The notes beneath the pieces are model-generated. The model was not told the DNA's origin. It saw only the letters and a list, made by a program, of their open reading frames with translations, and ran no database searches. From Ischnura elegans (lineage: Eukaryota > Arthropoda > Insecta > Odonata > Coenagrionidae), in the NCBI RefSeq assembly GCF_921293095.1, contig NC_060246.1, positions 89,401,030-89,465,029 on the forward strand: 64,000 bases of DNA, in the 5' to 3' direction. How positions within the stretch are numbered: position 1 is the stretch's first letter; each line of letters begins with the position of its first letter. Shown piece by piece: positions 25,301 to 35,877 of this stretch. The position numbers were made by a program, and so were the translations under genes.

Positions 25301-28300
25301 AACGTTACTCATCCATGGCAAATCCCAAATCAAATATGAGAGCAACAATAATGTTCAATGAAAATGTTTTACCCACAACAGAGGAGCTTAATTAAGACAG
25401 ATTTTTATTACTCGCTGAAAAATATACTGTTATTATAGTCCCTGTTACATGTAATTATATTTAAGGTAAATATGACAATGCTTTTGAATTTTATCCTACA
25501 ATCAATTTTTTGCTCAAGATTCAGTCATGATTATTTTATGGAACTCGATTCTGCCTTGCGAGAAATTCCAAGAAGTGGACAAAGAGATTTCTATGATGCG
25601 GAAGAAGAAATATTGGTGCTTTTCTTTTGATAATAATTGTTTCTTCTTAGCAAGTAATATGAAAATTTTCACATTTAGACAATTATATCATATTTGTATT
25701 TTTAAGGTTAAACAGAGTGTCGTTTCAATTAACCCGTGTTTATTCAGTTAAAATAGCTTGGAGTAGTCAAAATCACCTTTCTTTTGTTCTTAAATATCCT
25801 TCACCATATCATTTTCGAAGGCATTTCCATTTTTCCGCTCAATTCAATATATGGGAGTGATTGAGTTACCATTGCCTTGTCATGGAAGCGTTGTGCCTTC
25901 ATTGATCAAGTGCGAAGAAAAGGTGCTGCATACCTGTTTGATGATTAATGTGCTACCATCATAGTTTCTCATTACAGTGACCACAGGATATCCGCTCTGC
26001 TTGGTCCAAGAAATCATAACTTCTGTGACGTTGATGTTTTCTGGCACCATGCTGTCAGCTTTCAGCTGATCATCCATGGATGCAAAAAGCTGAATGTCAC
26101 TTCCATAATTGAATTGCCTAGAAAAATAAAAGTTTTTCTTACCTTTACCGTATTTTAGTGCGTAATCAAGTGGTTATTATTTTCATGTTAGCTTCGTTCT
26201 TTGCACTTCCAGTGCAAGCTCCTGATACGCTGGTTCTTACGAAAATGAAAGTTATAGGGGTCACTAAGATATGCGAAAAATATGCACATTTCATCGATTC
26301 AGGAATATTTTTTATAGTGCTGTAAAATTAATTCACATATACTTTCACTCATAAATCAGAACATTTGTTATCACGTTATCACAAATTTCCTCGAGGAACT
26401 TAAAAATCACTGAGATTTACCATAAACTATATCTCGGTAATTTTTCTCGGTGGGAAGTTTACTCAATGTGAGCTAAATTGCCCTTTTCAAACAAAAATTC
26501 CGTTTAATCCACGGCGCCAACGATAGTAACTAAGAGATTTGCAGAGTGTGAAATAAGCTGTGATTGTTAATTTACTAAATGTAAGTACATATACAAGATC
26601 AGATTCTTAGTCTTGGAAGATGTAAGTGATCAAACGCTTTTGATGCCGAATAAGATTTGCTCTCACTGACATGTTTCAATTATTTGGATGTTATAAGTCT
26701 TCCTCGTAGAACACCTCGATTAAGCAAGAGTTTCCGTGACCTTCTCCTTTTCATATTTCGTTGCAATGAAATTGAACTGTAAATGCAATTACCATTGACA
26801 TATTCCTTCACGAACGCTTGCTCACTTGAATGCTTATGTTGTTGATTTGAGATTTCCTTTGCGAAGGTACGTAGTACATTCATACTCTGTCACGGAAACT
26901 TTGACGCTGTCTAACGATTTTGTTTTCTCTCGACATTTTCGGAAATATAAGGAAATACTTACCTATATGACAAATAGCGTTGGAGTCCACGAAAAAATGT
27001 GTCTCTTGTTAGGAAATTTTCCATCATTCTTATGACGGATCCAGCTGAAAATTAAAGGAAAATTGGTTTTCAAAAAATGCAAATTATCTTCACATTTCCA
27101 TCACAGATGGTGCTTTTTTGTAAAGTCAGTATTTCAGTTTTCGTTCGCATTTTAGGTTGAAGTTTATTTATAGTTGACAAGTCTTAAGAATTATCTAAAA
27201 TTTTACTTATTTCATGACAATTAGTGGTACAGGGGTAAGCTAATACTATTTAATTTTTCAAACAAGAAAATATTCTTATTAATGGAACATAAATTTAAGG
27301 AGATACCTTTGCTGTATGAAATTTCGTCAAATACGGACGAAATCGCGCGTGGAGATGAAAAGTCGAAAGTAATTGGGTGAGTGGATTTAAAGGCGTCCAC
27401 AAAAAATGCCTTCTGTTGATGTTGCACCACGAATTGCTCCATCAGCCTCCACGACGGCTCGATCTGAAAATTTTAACAGATAGGGTAATTGAGATGCGTT
27501 TATGCTCAATCACGATTCTTGGTCGATGGTTTTATCAGCCCCGTGCTTAATGTAAAAAATGGCGTAAATTTCCAGAAAAACAGAGGCCAACATTTTTCAC
27601 CAAACAAAATCATTCATGAGACCTATTCGACAAAAATCTTACTTTCTTATACATGTAATATATAGGATAGATGAAAACGGAATAAATACTTTGTAAGCGT
27701 GATAAAATATGGCAGTTATTGTTCCCGAAATATGGAATAAGTTATTTTATCTGTTGGCTTTAAGATGTATTGAACTTATTGTCAAACATACTTCTGTTTG
27801 GAAAATAACAATTTTTTACACTCTTAAAAAGGATTTATAACCTTCCCAACCCCATTTTTATCAACCACGAAAAATCAATAAAAATCACCATATCTTTCAT
27901 ATTTTAAACTATCAAAACAATACACAGTTGAAAAATCGAGTCATCATATCTGCATTCAATTCGTTAGGTCATTTATTAAATTTTGATTCATAAACATTTC
28001 ATTGAATAATGCTGCAGGCAATATTGCCGTATTAAGTAATACTAGAGATTATTTAAAGAAACCTATTGTGTTGAAGTAGCTAAAAAAGAGAAAATTTCAT
28101 AAATGAACTTTTCAATCTAATTGACAGAAACATTAATCAAAAATCATATTTATAGAAAATTTCTTTACATTTTCAATTGAATTATTTTGAATTTTCAACC
28201 CATGTTGCCTAAATCTTTAGAGCCCATTCCCTTCAGATCCATTTGGATGCTTTTCAACTGTTATTAAGGAAAGGGGAAGTAACGGTCGCTGGAAGAGCGG

Positions 28301-31300
28301 GATGAATAGGAGATTCAGTTTAAAATCATGCTCCTCGCGCTGAACTTACGAAATCCGCAGCTGCGCACTCGAAAAACGTGGCGAATCCTTCGTTGAGCCA
28401 CGTAAATTTCCACCACTCTGGGCTGACGAGATCTCCAAACCACTGGTGGGCCAGCTCATGCGTAACTACGGTTGCCACGCGCTGTTTATTGAATGGAGTC
28501 GATGTCCCATTCTCGTATAGCAACGCTGTCTCTCTGATATCCGCGCGAAGAATCGGAAAAGAATTAATGTTATTAGCCTCGAGAATAAAAGAAGTTAATA
28601 AGATTAGCTATGTATTGCAAAGGGAAGTATGTTATATAGCGTGAAAAGGTATGTGAAGTGGCGTTAGCTAGGTATTTCGGTAAAGAATTTTAAAAAAAAG
28701 ATAGGACCACCAGGTATATAATTGCGAGACCCTTCATATAAAATAATTACAAATATGGCCTTTGTACAAATGTCTGATCCTCAGTCTTACCTGAATGTCA
28801 CGAGGCCCCAATTTTCCATTGCACCGGCCTCAAAATCGGGAATTCCTATTAAATCCATTTTTGGTAGAGCATATCTGATCTTTGTGATGTTATACATAAT
28901 ATCCAATACTTTGGGACCAACAGTGAGGCTATAATCTACTTGGTCCACGGCGTCTCCCCTTGACCATGTTGAAAATTCTCCATCAGCCACTCTCTTTGAT
29001 TTGAACTTGGAGACAACAAAGGCGACCAAATACGTGGACATCTTTGGAGATTCTGCGTAGTGGTCCCACACAAAATTTTCCGGCAACATTGGACTGCAAT
29101 GAACAAGGTTCAAAATTAATGTGGCCATCAAATAAATGGAAGAAAAACAAGGTTTCGTGACTTACTCATGCTCTGGGGGTCCAACTGCGGGCATATTACT
29201 AAGGGATGACATCTCCATGTGTCTTCCGATGCTTATGGTGAAGTTCGCTTTCAAGTGAGGTTCATCGAAGCAGGGGAATGCTTTCCTAGCACTGGTAGCG
29301 GCGAACTGAGTGACGGCCAGCCAACTTTTTTTAAGGAAAGACATAAGATACGTTAGATTGTAATCAGGAGTGGCGGGCAAAATGCGACTTTAATGAAGTA
29401 ACTCTCTCGATACTTATTGGTTTTGATGATTTCTGATTATGATATCTTACCATGACACTAAAATTAATTTCATAAAATCACATAATATGAAATACTTGAA
29501 TGAATTTATCGTAGAGTTTAATGAGTGCGGCGTATTTCCCCTATGCTTGAACTCTGAGTCACTTATGGCTCTAAAATTTTATTTTTTACATGAAATACAT
29601 ATTTGTGTGTCGAAAAATGTACGTTCCAATGTATACTTATCAAATGCAGTAATATTGGTAAAAAAAACGTACGATTCTTAAAATTCTGCATTCACTTTGT
29701 TAGAAGCAATACGCCATTCACTTCATTACAAGCCGTGCTTCGCAAGCAGCGATTCCTGATCAATGGCTCAATGTTTTCATAAAATCAAATAAAACGTTCT
29801 GTCTATCTCATTGGCAATATTCAACAGATAATTTAGCAATGATAAATAGAAAAATTCACATAGGCTCATGATAAAAAACGTCGGCTAGCTTTGTTCAACT
29901 TTTGATTATTAGTTGGGTCGATGGCATTTTGCTACATTTTCTTAAATATCGCAATGCATGTTTTATATAAATTTCCGCAGAGTAAATCCAGTCATGAAAT
30001 TAAAATAAATTGTAAAAATCATTTTTTTAATGATTTTAACAATTACTTCGATCAATTAAAGCTTTTAATACATTCCCCCATCCTTTCTCTGAGTCGTTGT
30101 TATGGTATTAGCTGACTAGATCACGAAGCTCCTCCTCCAGGCTAGAAAGCGGTCTTCCGTCCTGCGCAGTGGTAATCACGAAAAAATATTATCAGAAAGA
30201 AAAAAGGCCCATCACGATTGAAACACACGCTGCGTGGCATTCATCGAAGTTGAGCATCAAACGCGTCTCCTCGTATTGGCCACAGAGATCTCATAATTGA
30301 CCGAGAGTGCTGTTGCCCCTGTCTTAGGACAGGGGTGGCGGCACTCGAAAATTGCTATTTTGGAGCAGATTTAGGCCATCGAAGCACCTCATTCACAATC
30401 ATTAACGCAGCTAGGTACCTGCTCCTACAAGGTATATATGGCTAGAGATAGTGAACCTTTAATGCTGCAGTTTGTTACCTTTTCTCAATGAGAACATTTC
30501 TTATGTGATTAAAAAGTTTGATATTATTATAATAACTTATGCTTTAAAATAATGCAATATACAAATAAATGATATATATACTAATAAAATATAAACTCAT
30601 AACTTTTTTATCATATGGTAATTTGTAATGTAGTACTCTCGATTTTCTATTCTGTTTATCTGCGGTAAGTATCGCCAATAGAATATATAACGTTAAATTA
30701 ATTTCAGTGATGAATTTTACCTCTATTTTGATTCACTGAGAAAATTCTATGAAATGTACTCACTGGATTTTTCCGTCATCGTCCTTGTAGGAACTTCTGT
30801 AAAATCCGTTGAGATCATCGTTGAGTACGCCTGCGAATTTCATCGCGATGACGTACGCTCCCCCGGCGACCAACGGCTCCTTCAACCGTACCTCGTGGAA
30901 GTCACGGTCGTGGTCGTGAGAGATTGCATCGATTTCCAATGGGACGCCCGACCCCTCTTCGACCACCCTTTCCTCGCTGATCGCCAACTCCTTCGAGTGC
31001 AGCACGACGTCGCGTCTCGATTCGAGGACGCTGAACCGAATCTCGACGTCCCCAACGAACGAGAAGTTTCCTTCTTCCAGGAAGGGAGTTATCCGCAGTT
31101 TATAAGTCTCCGGTCTGATTCCCTCCGGAAGTCTGTAGTAGTCTATAGGGTGTTGTCCCCTCTCCAAGGGTACCGGATCATCTAATGCTTGGTACGGTTC
31201 CGCTGTGAAGTGATAAAATGTGTCTCTGCGAGGTAGAGGAATTTCCCCGTCGCTCCATTGAAACAGTACACAGAAGAGAATAGTGAGTGACAATCTGATC

Positions 31301-31317
31301 ATTGTAATGAGTGTCAT
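19214..31317 (-). CDS. Aminopeptidase N-like M1 metallopeptidase, gene B (complete)
   Basis: Fourteen exons give 2820 coding nt, 939 residues plus stop. Signal peptide at 1-24 ([19 protein letters not shown]; a second Met lies at residue 6). N-terminal beta domain to about 240; GAMEN at 328-332; H364/E365/H368 and E387 zinc site; catalytic-type Y450 in DEISYSK; C-terminal helical ERAP1_C-like domain from about 600. Cysteines 736/743 and 772/808 have the 7- and 36-residue spacings of the two disulfides of mammalian aminopeptidase N. The end ([11 protein letters not shown]) lacks a hydrophobic GPI tail, so a secreted or lumenal exopeptidase is inferred. Lengths fit the 900-1000 residue M1 family. 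Lies between A and C on the same strand. Introns range from 72 bp (intron 2) to 2158 bp (intron 10). Confidence 0.95.
19749..19824 (-). CDS. APN-B exon 13
   Basis: 76 nt, residues 865-890. Codes for [20 protein letters not shown] and QQATK. Too short for any ORF call on its own; supported by frame continuity, splice sites (TTTCTTTCAAG / AAG|GTAGGT) and identical length in gene C. Confidence 0.88.
20221..20364 (-). CDS. APN-B exon 12
   Basis: 144 nt, residues 817-864. Codes for [20 protein letters not shown] and [14 protein letters not shown]. Acceptor GATTTTGCAG, donor GG|GTGAGT. Confidence 0.91.
21071..21238 (-). CDS. APN-B exon 11
   Basis: 168 nt, residues 761-816. Codes for [20 protein letters not shown], then [13 protein letters not shown] and LGCSKD; C772 and C808 are 36 residues apart as in the second conserved disulfide. 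Acceptor ATTTTTTCAG, donor AG|GTCAGC. Confidence 0.92.
21612..22590. mobile_element. hAT-like repeat (CAGGGGCGG family), interrupted copy in APN-B intron 10
   Basis: Left end CAGGGGCGCATCCAGGATTT; about 140 bp later it is split by the element at 21757-22284, and homology resumes at about 22485-22590 (AAACGAACAAAATGAAAACG, GCGTCTGGAGGGATTAA). Related copies start at about 38520, at 46101 and possibly at 61447. The right terminus is not clear. Confidence 0.5.
21749..22292. mobile_element. hAT-type MITE (CAGTGGCGTA family), 528 bp
   Basis: Element 21757-22284 starts CAGCGGCGTAACTAGG and ends TAGTTACGTCACTG, inverted termini. Flanks TGTGAAAA and TATGAGAA agree at 6 of 8 positions, a decayed 8-bp target duplication. 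Contains G- and C-runs but no ORF. Nested in the repeat at 21612-22590. Confidence 0.7.
22792..23030. mobile_element. Harbinger/Tourist-type MITE, 233 bp (copy 1, APN-B intron 10)
   Basis: Element 22795-23027 starts AGGCCTGTTTACACGGTACA and ends with its complement (TGTATCGTGTAAACAGGCCT). The trinucleotide TTA flanks both sides, the TWA target duplication of PIF/Harbinger elements. A second copy is at 33684-33927 and a broken third ends at 41213. Confidence 0.82.
23397..23584 (-). CDS. APN-B exon 10
   Basis: 188 nt, residues 699-760. Contains [20 protein letters not shown] then [16 protein letters not shown]736 and C743 match the first conserved APN disulfide. Acceptor TTATTACAG, donor AG|GTTTGT. 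Confidence 0.92.
23830..23940 (-). repeat. Dispersed hairpin repeat, family 1 (partial)
   Basis: TATGGTCGGTAGTGGAGCTT through CATTTCCACCACGTCAAGCC matches 31525-31650 and the complement of 5365-5470. Lies in APN-B intron 9. Confidence 0.45.
24191..24468 (-). CDS. APN-B exon 9
   Basis: 278 nt, residues 606-698. Begins [15 protein letters not shown] and contains [19 protein letters not shown], the YRVNYD and NRAQLIDD signatures that open the C-terminal helical domain. Acceptor TTATTGCAG, donor AAA|GTAAGA. Confidence 0.94.
24955..25147 (-). CDS. APN-B exon 8
   Basis: 193 nt, residues 542-605 plus one base. Codes for [20 protein letters not shown], the RF.. WWIPLT(F/Y) beta-sandwich region, and ends [12 protein letters not shown]. 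Acceptor TTATTCCCAG, donor G|GTACGT. Confidence 0.92.
25934..26117 (-). CDS. APN-B exon 7
   Basis: 184 nt, residues 480-541. Codes for [18 protein letters not shown] and [20 protein letters not shown], the MxxWxxQxGYPV motif that closes the M1 catalytic domain. Acceptor TTTTTCTAG, donor CAG|GTATGC. Confidence 0.93.
26963..27044 (-). CDS. APN-B exon 6
   Basis: 82 nt, residues 453-479. Codes for [20 protein letters not shown] then LQRYLSY. Acceptor AATTTTCAG, donor AG|GTAAGT. Confidence 0.92.
27307..27463 (-). CDS. APN-B exon 5: catalytic tyrosine
   Basis: 157 nt, residues 401-452 plus one base. [20 protein letters not shown] then [12 protein letters not shown]450 aligns with the M1 catalytic tyrosine. 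Acceptor AATTTTCAG, donor AAAG|GTATCT. Confidence 0.93.
28350..28533 (-). CDS. APN-B exon 4: HEXXH zinc-binding site
   Basis: 184 nt, residues 339-400. Contains [20 protein letters not shown] and [17 protein letters not shown]; zinc ligands H364, H368 and E387 with general base E365. Acceptor GGATATCAG, donor TTC|GTAAGT. Confidence 0.95.
28791..29093 (-). CDS. APN-B exon 3: GAMEN motif
   Basis: 303 nt, residues 238-338. Contains [20 protein letters not shown] and [17 protein letters not shown]. Separated from exon 2 by only 72 bp. Acceptor TTCATTGCAG, donor CAG|GTAAGA. Confidence 0.95.
29166..29324 (-). CDS. APN-B exon 2
   Basis: 159 nt, residues 185-237. Codes for [20 protein letters not shown]. 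The acceptor (CCTTAAAAAAAG) has a poor pyrimidine tract, but length, phase and homology to gene A support this edge. Donor GA|GTAAG. Confidence 0.9.
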
Positions 31318-31332
31318 CCTGGTCTATTTAAA
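30764..31332 (-). CDS. APN-B exon 1: signal peptide and N-terminal domain
   Basis: Coding part 31317-30764 (554 nt, residues 1-184 plus two bases). Fifteen leader bases precede the ATG after the acceptor TTTTCCTTTCCAG. Contains [20 protein letters not shown] and a GNFSF sequon. Donor CCA|GTGAGT. Confidence 0.93.
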
Positions 31333-31479
31333 CTGGAAAGGAAAAAATGGATTGCCAAATAATTATGTGCTTAAATAAAATGTGCGTGCAATCGAAAAAA
31401 TCTACATATTTTTTACACAAAATCTATCATTAATCCATGATAAAATGTAATACATCAATAGTAATTTCAACACTTTAAT

Positions 31480-31650
31480 ATAAAACTCCAATCACGGCCA
31501 TGGTTTCCACACCCTTATGTTATTCTCAAGGTAGGCAAGTCGAAACCATGGTCGGCAGTTGAGCTATATATTGAAGTGTGGAAAATACTAATGGCGTTTT
31601 TAATTTTATCATGATTATATTGCATTTCCACCATGTCAAGCCTGAAGCGG
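31480..31650 (-). repeat. Dispersed hairpin repeat, family 1 (APN-B 5' leader intron)
   Basis: Contains CCATGGTTTCCACACCC and, inverted, GTCGAAACCATGGTCGGCAG, then TTTCCACCATGTCAAGCCTG; the same modules as at 5365-5630 and 23830-23940. It sits inside the inferred first intron of gene B. Confidence 0.45.
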
Positions 31651-32289
31651 TTTTATTCCAGATTGATATGGGGAAGGACCAATTAGTTTTAGAATTTTAG
31701 TTGAAATTCGGGAATTAATTATGAAATTATTGCTTTAGGAAGAGGAATCCAATTGAATAACTTAATAATAACCTTGCATGAGTTAGGACAAACGCATCCA
31801 AAGTAATTAATTAAGGTCAAACGTAATTTATCCCTCACTAATTCGTTCGCTTTTCATGCTTTGGTTAAGATTCGAGTGATAAACATATCAACAGCATTGG
31901 AGCCCCGGACGCGCTTCTTACTCATTAAAACTCTGGAACGTGATGTTTCCCGCTTTTCGAAGAAATTTTTGTAGCTTGGGATTCCCTCTTTCAGGTTTGT
32001 GACAGAAATGTTACTTAACAAATGAACGCTATACCTGCACTGTGTGAGTCACTTATGATTCCTATTCTAGCCTTATCACTCAAACCCGAGTTAAAGCTAC
32101 AACATCAGTCCAAATATTGGTGAAAATATAATAGAGTTACAAATTAAAAAAATTAAAAATACGAGTAGAAAATAAAATAATACTCTGATCTTAAAACCGA
32201 TTGCTGACGTCAAATATTCAACAACTTTTCCTTTGTGCGAAGTTGTATAACAAAGCCTATTTATATAGAGAGTTGTTTTAATAGCTTAC

Positions 32290-32402
32290 CTCGTTCCAAT
32301 ATTGGCGGTACAAATATTGACAATGATGCCGCATGAACACACGAAAGGTTGAATTCTATAAAACAATTCCCTATAATTCCTCTAAGGAGAGGATCTTATA
32401 TA
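32290..32402 (-). promoter_or_regulatory. APN-B core promoter and 5' untranslated exon
   Basis: On the minus strand a TATA box (TATATAA, 32396-32402) precedes an expected start near 32370. An untranslated exon of roughly 80 bases then ends at 32290 with GAACGAG|GTAAGC, a near-consensus donor. The matching acceptor is TTTTCCTTTCCAG at 31333, so the leader intron would be 957 bp. Inferred from sequence only; no transcript data. Confidence 0.5.
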
Positions 32403-32455
32403 CCCCTCGAACGGTATAATGCCCTCAGAAAAATGCGAGCGCCGTTATTTGTAAA

Positions 32456-32463
32456 TCTTATCT
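32456..32463 (-). promoter_or_regulatory. GATA-factor site upstream of APN-B TATA box
   Basis: AGATAAGA on the minus strand, about 55 bases upstream of the TATA box. GATA factors are known drivers of insect midgut digestive genes; the role here is inferred from position. Confidence 0.35.
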
Positions 32464-33417
32464 GAAAGCTGTCACCTCCGTTACAATATTTGTTTTCGTC
32501 TCCGATGCTGGCTCCAAAATTAATTGGGAGGGTTACATTAACCCTATGTCCCATATCTTTTTCCAAATGATTACGCTATCCCCATCTTAGATTATTGATG
32601 GGATCGATGCAGTTCAATAATCTTATGATGACGAAGTAGGCTTGCCATGTTTCATTCACCGCTCTAAGCCAACATCCGGAACTCGGGTGCTCTGCGTAAA
32701 TAATTTTCAGAAATGAGCCAATATTTACCTTTCTTCAAATTTCGAGCAATTCAATCCCGACCTCACGTATTTTATCTTAGTGGCCTATTTTAGATGTTAG
32801 CATTAGTTTCATAGCTGCAAGAGATCCAATTCCATAGATAGGATTGCGAATGGAATTCACAGCCTCTTTGAAGGACCTTTTTGGAACCATAAAATCTGTC
32901 TAATGGAATGACTATGTTATCTTTTGTATCCTGGTCTAATTTTACTTCAATATCTAGCAATTAATTCTCTGTACTAGAATAATAATAGACAGTAGCATGT
33001 GATATTCATTCAGTAGCGTGCGATAAAAGTTTCTAGATTTATTTTTTTCCTTAATAAATTTTCCCAAAATGTCAAGATACGATGACAAGGAGATTTTACA
33101 TCCAATTATATCCTTCTTTGTTTGTTTATGCATTATTGGATCACCCTTTTATCGTTACCATCATTTTTATTGATTCATCGGTGAAAATTGTGTTCAAATT
33201 TACGCTAAAACGTGAAAATCACAATGTCATAAAAGCAAAGACGAGTTTTCAAGCTCATTTATTGATTTTATTTTTATGCGCTTTCGTTAGTTTAATGCAA
33301 AAAACAGGGAGAGTAGTAGAAATTGGGTAGAGCGTTAGACTTTTGTAATGATATTCAGAGGAGGATACCGACAGATAAGATCATTTGCGCTACAAGGATA
33401 GCGTTCATGTATATTCT
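32464..33417. other. Intergenic, nothing recognised
   Basis: AT-rich sequence upstream of the gene B promoter. A short plus ORF at 33082-33330 has no motif or splice context. Confidence 0.35.
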
Positions 33418-33480
33418 ACTCCGCAAGCCACCCAAATAGTTGCGGGAGGTATCAGGACAGCAGCCGTTACGAGAGTGCTA
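33418..33480 (+). repeat. LINE 3' tail fragment (copy b)
   Basis: CTACTCCGCAAGCCACCCAA then AGGTATCAGGACAGCAGCCG matches the tail at 34040-34110. Only the terminal piece is present. Confidence 0.5.
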
Positions 33481-33680
33481 TCCCTGAATAAAAAAATTAG
33501 GTGCTCTTAGTGAGAGATTAGACTGTATAAATTCGAATCTGGTGAAAAATCTCTGGATCATTCTTCACATCAGATGGTCTTCCATTTCTCTAGGAATGGG
33601 AAATTATGTATCACTATTGGTAGCCGGCCTCACCCAATTGACGGCGCAGGAATATTCATCCTTCCTTTCCGCACCTTTTC

Positions 33681-33930
33681 TTAAGTCCTGGTTACACGGT
33701 ACATTAACGAATACGAGTAGTAACGAGTTAATGCCTGTTTGCATGAATTATTTTTGTGGACCGGAACGGAACATGTAGGAATGCATGAACCATATTTGAA
33801 CGCATTCTATTTTCCGTTCATGCGTTCGCACAATTTGGGTGGTTACACGGTGCATTTTCGTGTTCATTCACGCGTTCATACATTAAGACATTAACTTGTA
33901 CGTGCTATGTATCTTGTAACCAGGCCTTTA
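33681..33930. mobile_element. Harbinger/Tourist-type MITE, 244 bp (copy 2)
   Basis: Element 33684-33927 begins AGTCCTGGTTACACGGTACA and ends CTTGTAACCAGGCCT, flanked by TTA on both sides. Shares internal sequence (TGTGGACCGGAACGGAACAT) with the complement of copy 1, so it is the same family in opposite orientation. Confidence 0.82.
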
Positions 33931-34029
33931 CCCAGAAGACACTGGTGGGCTCCTATCTTGGCCGTTGAGTCTCCTTCCTTATTCCATCCTCTTGTCCTGC
34001 CTCCTCCAAAAGTCCGGGAAGAAAAGTCT

Positions 34030-34505
34030 TGTACTTATCTACATACCATCCCGCAAGCCGCCTAAAAAGGTGTATGGCAGAGGGTATTCGGACACCAACC
34101 GTATGCATATGAAAAACAAATGCACAAATAAAATTGGGATTAGCATTTATTTAAGTCCTTTATAGCTTGAGGGGAAGCAAATTCACAAAGCTAACCGTTT
34201 GGCAAAATATCTCTCTTAATTTATCGCTTTTGCCGCACCTGGAAATATAGTAGGGCTCCAATATGATGTTCAAGCAATCTGAGCCTAGCGCGCAGCCTGC
34301 GAGTCTCTAGCGGCTCCCGGCCTAATTCGCTTAACATTTGACTAACGATTTCTGTACGCTCGAGGCAGTTATTGACAAATCGCACAGCGTTCCTTTTTTT
34401 ACATACTTCACGGATTAAGTGTTTCTGCACCGGATCCCATATGCCCGTTGCATATTCAAGGTGTGGTGGGACGGGTGCGAAATAGCACCTTTCTCATCCG
34501 AATTA
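34030..34505 (-). mobile_element. CR1/Jockey-type LINE fragment, 3' end of reverse-transcriptase ORF and tail
   Basis: On the minus strand PHLEYATGIWDPVQKHLIRE followed by NAVRFVNNCLERTEIVSQML and LGREPLETRRLRARLRLLEH is the conserved C-terminal end of clade CR1/Jockey-like ORF2 proteins (LEYA..IWDP, then WEPL.TRR.RARL). The ORF ends near 34221 and a 3' tail follows to about 34030 (TTAGGCGGCTTGCGGGATGG). Truncated at the 5' side. Confidence 0.75.
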
Positions 34506-35235
34506 GCCTGGCCTCAAGCACGTATCTCCCTGGGATTTCCCAGGATTTCGTCTTCGTGCATGAGTGTGAACTGGAATTTATTAGCTCTCTATTGTGCGAG
34601 AGAACAGAATAATTATTGCATTTTTTATTGGAAAATATTGCCAGAATTATTCTAAACCGATTTGTATATTTGAAATCATGTAGGTACTCCGAATCTTCTC
34701 CCTATGCACGAGCAACATAGTAGATCAAAATTTCTGTTAAATTTTAGCGTAAAATTTCTTCTTCGCCCCCGCCGCGCCGTTGGGAGTGTGACGCAGGGCT
34801 GCAGCTTTTGGAGAAGTACTTCATTCATGGAAAACTGTTGAGCGGACGAAAAAATGGAGGGAAATTAGACCCTGAAGGCCTAAAAAAAAAATGTGCATTA
34901 CCCCTAAAATTGATGTTATTTCCTCATCTCGGGAAAATTAAATGTAATTGCATTTATGTTAAACAGTCGGGCTGAAATTTTTAGGATATCCCCTTAAGAT
35001 ATTGTATGAGATGGAAATCAAAATTCCGAAAAAAATAAAACTAAGCACCACCATAGCTTTGGTGTGTAATTTTTAAACGTTTTTGGCCACAATTATAAAC
35101 AAATAAAAAATAGCCATTCTGTCGCAGTGATAGCGGGGTCTCGATCCGGTTCCGACCAGAGAAAACCATCGACAATCAGGTGATTGGTGATCTGGAAAGT
35201 GTGGGACTACCGCCGCAGAAAATACAGTCCAATTA

Positions 35236-35877
35236 TTAACCCTTAACCAGTGACGTGAAATATTTGTTGCACTACCAGTGACATGCGGTCTGGGAGACCA
35301 CAACAAAGCAAAAATTCATAAAATGTTGCAACGGCATTTTCGTTGTTTTGTTTCATTTTTCTTTGTTTTCTCAGCTATTATAAAACTTATATTTAATATA
35401 ATGCATTTCCAGTACGAACCAACTTTTTCAGTAAAAATTGCTATTTGACACAGCATCAAAAACTGATATGAAAAACACTTGAGTTGTTATTACTATCGTA
35501 CTTTTTTAAATTAAGTGCTTAATTATCTACGTTGTGCAACTAAAAATGCTTCCTTACAAATTATTAATTATTATAATTATTCTTGAAAAATCACTAGGAA
35601 TTGTTTTTAACAACATTTAGAATTATTTCTACCAGCATTATGTTTATTGGTTTTTCCAATTTAGTGACGTGAGGTCTCACAGACCGCTACTAAAATTCTG
35701 TTGCAAATTTTCAGAAATAAATAATAAGAACGTTAAATTTTAAGAGTGCTGTGTCGTTATTATACAAAATTGTGATGATCACGAAGATTATAGATATTTT
35801 GAAATAGCAATTTTGAACATTCATAATTTTAGAAACGCAGCGGTCTCTCAGACCACACGTCACCGGTTAAGTGTTAA
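35236..35877. mobile_element. piggyBac-like MITE, 634 bp, TTAA target
   Basis: Element 35240-35873 between two TTAA sites; ends CCCTTAACCAGTGACGTG and CACGTCACCGGTTAAGTG are inverted copies. Interior carries several small palindromes of the GGTCTCNNAGACC type (near 35290, 35670 and 35842). No transposase. Confidence 0.65.

Noticed and set aside
30140-30330. U4-like snRNA (TGCGCAGTGG word)
   Set aside because: Only ten bases resemble U4; the following sequence does not match and no Sm site is placed correctly.
30754-31185. Plus-strand ORF of 143 codons
   Set aside because: Antisense shadow of APN-B exon 1.
35073-35306. Minus ORF of 77 codons
   Set aside because: Crosses the left end of a TTAA-type MITE and has no recognisable domain.
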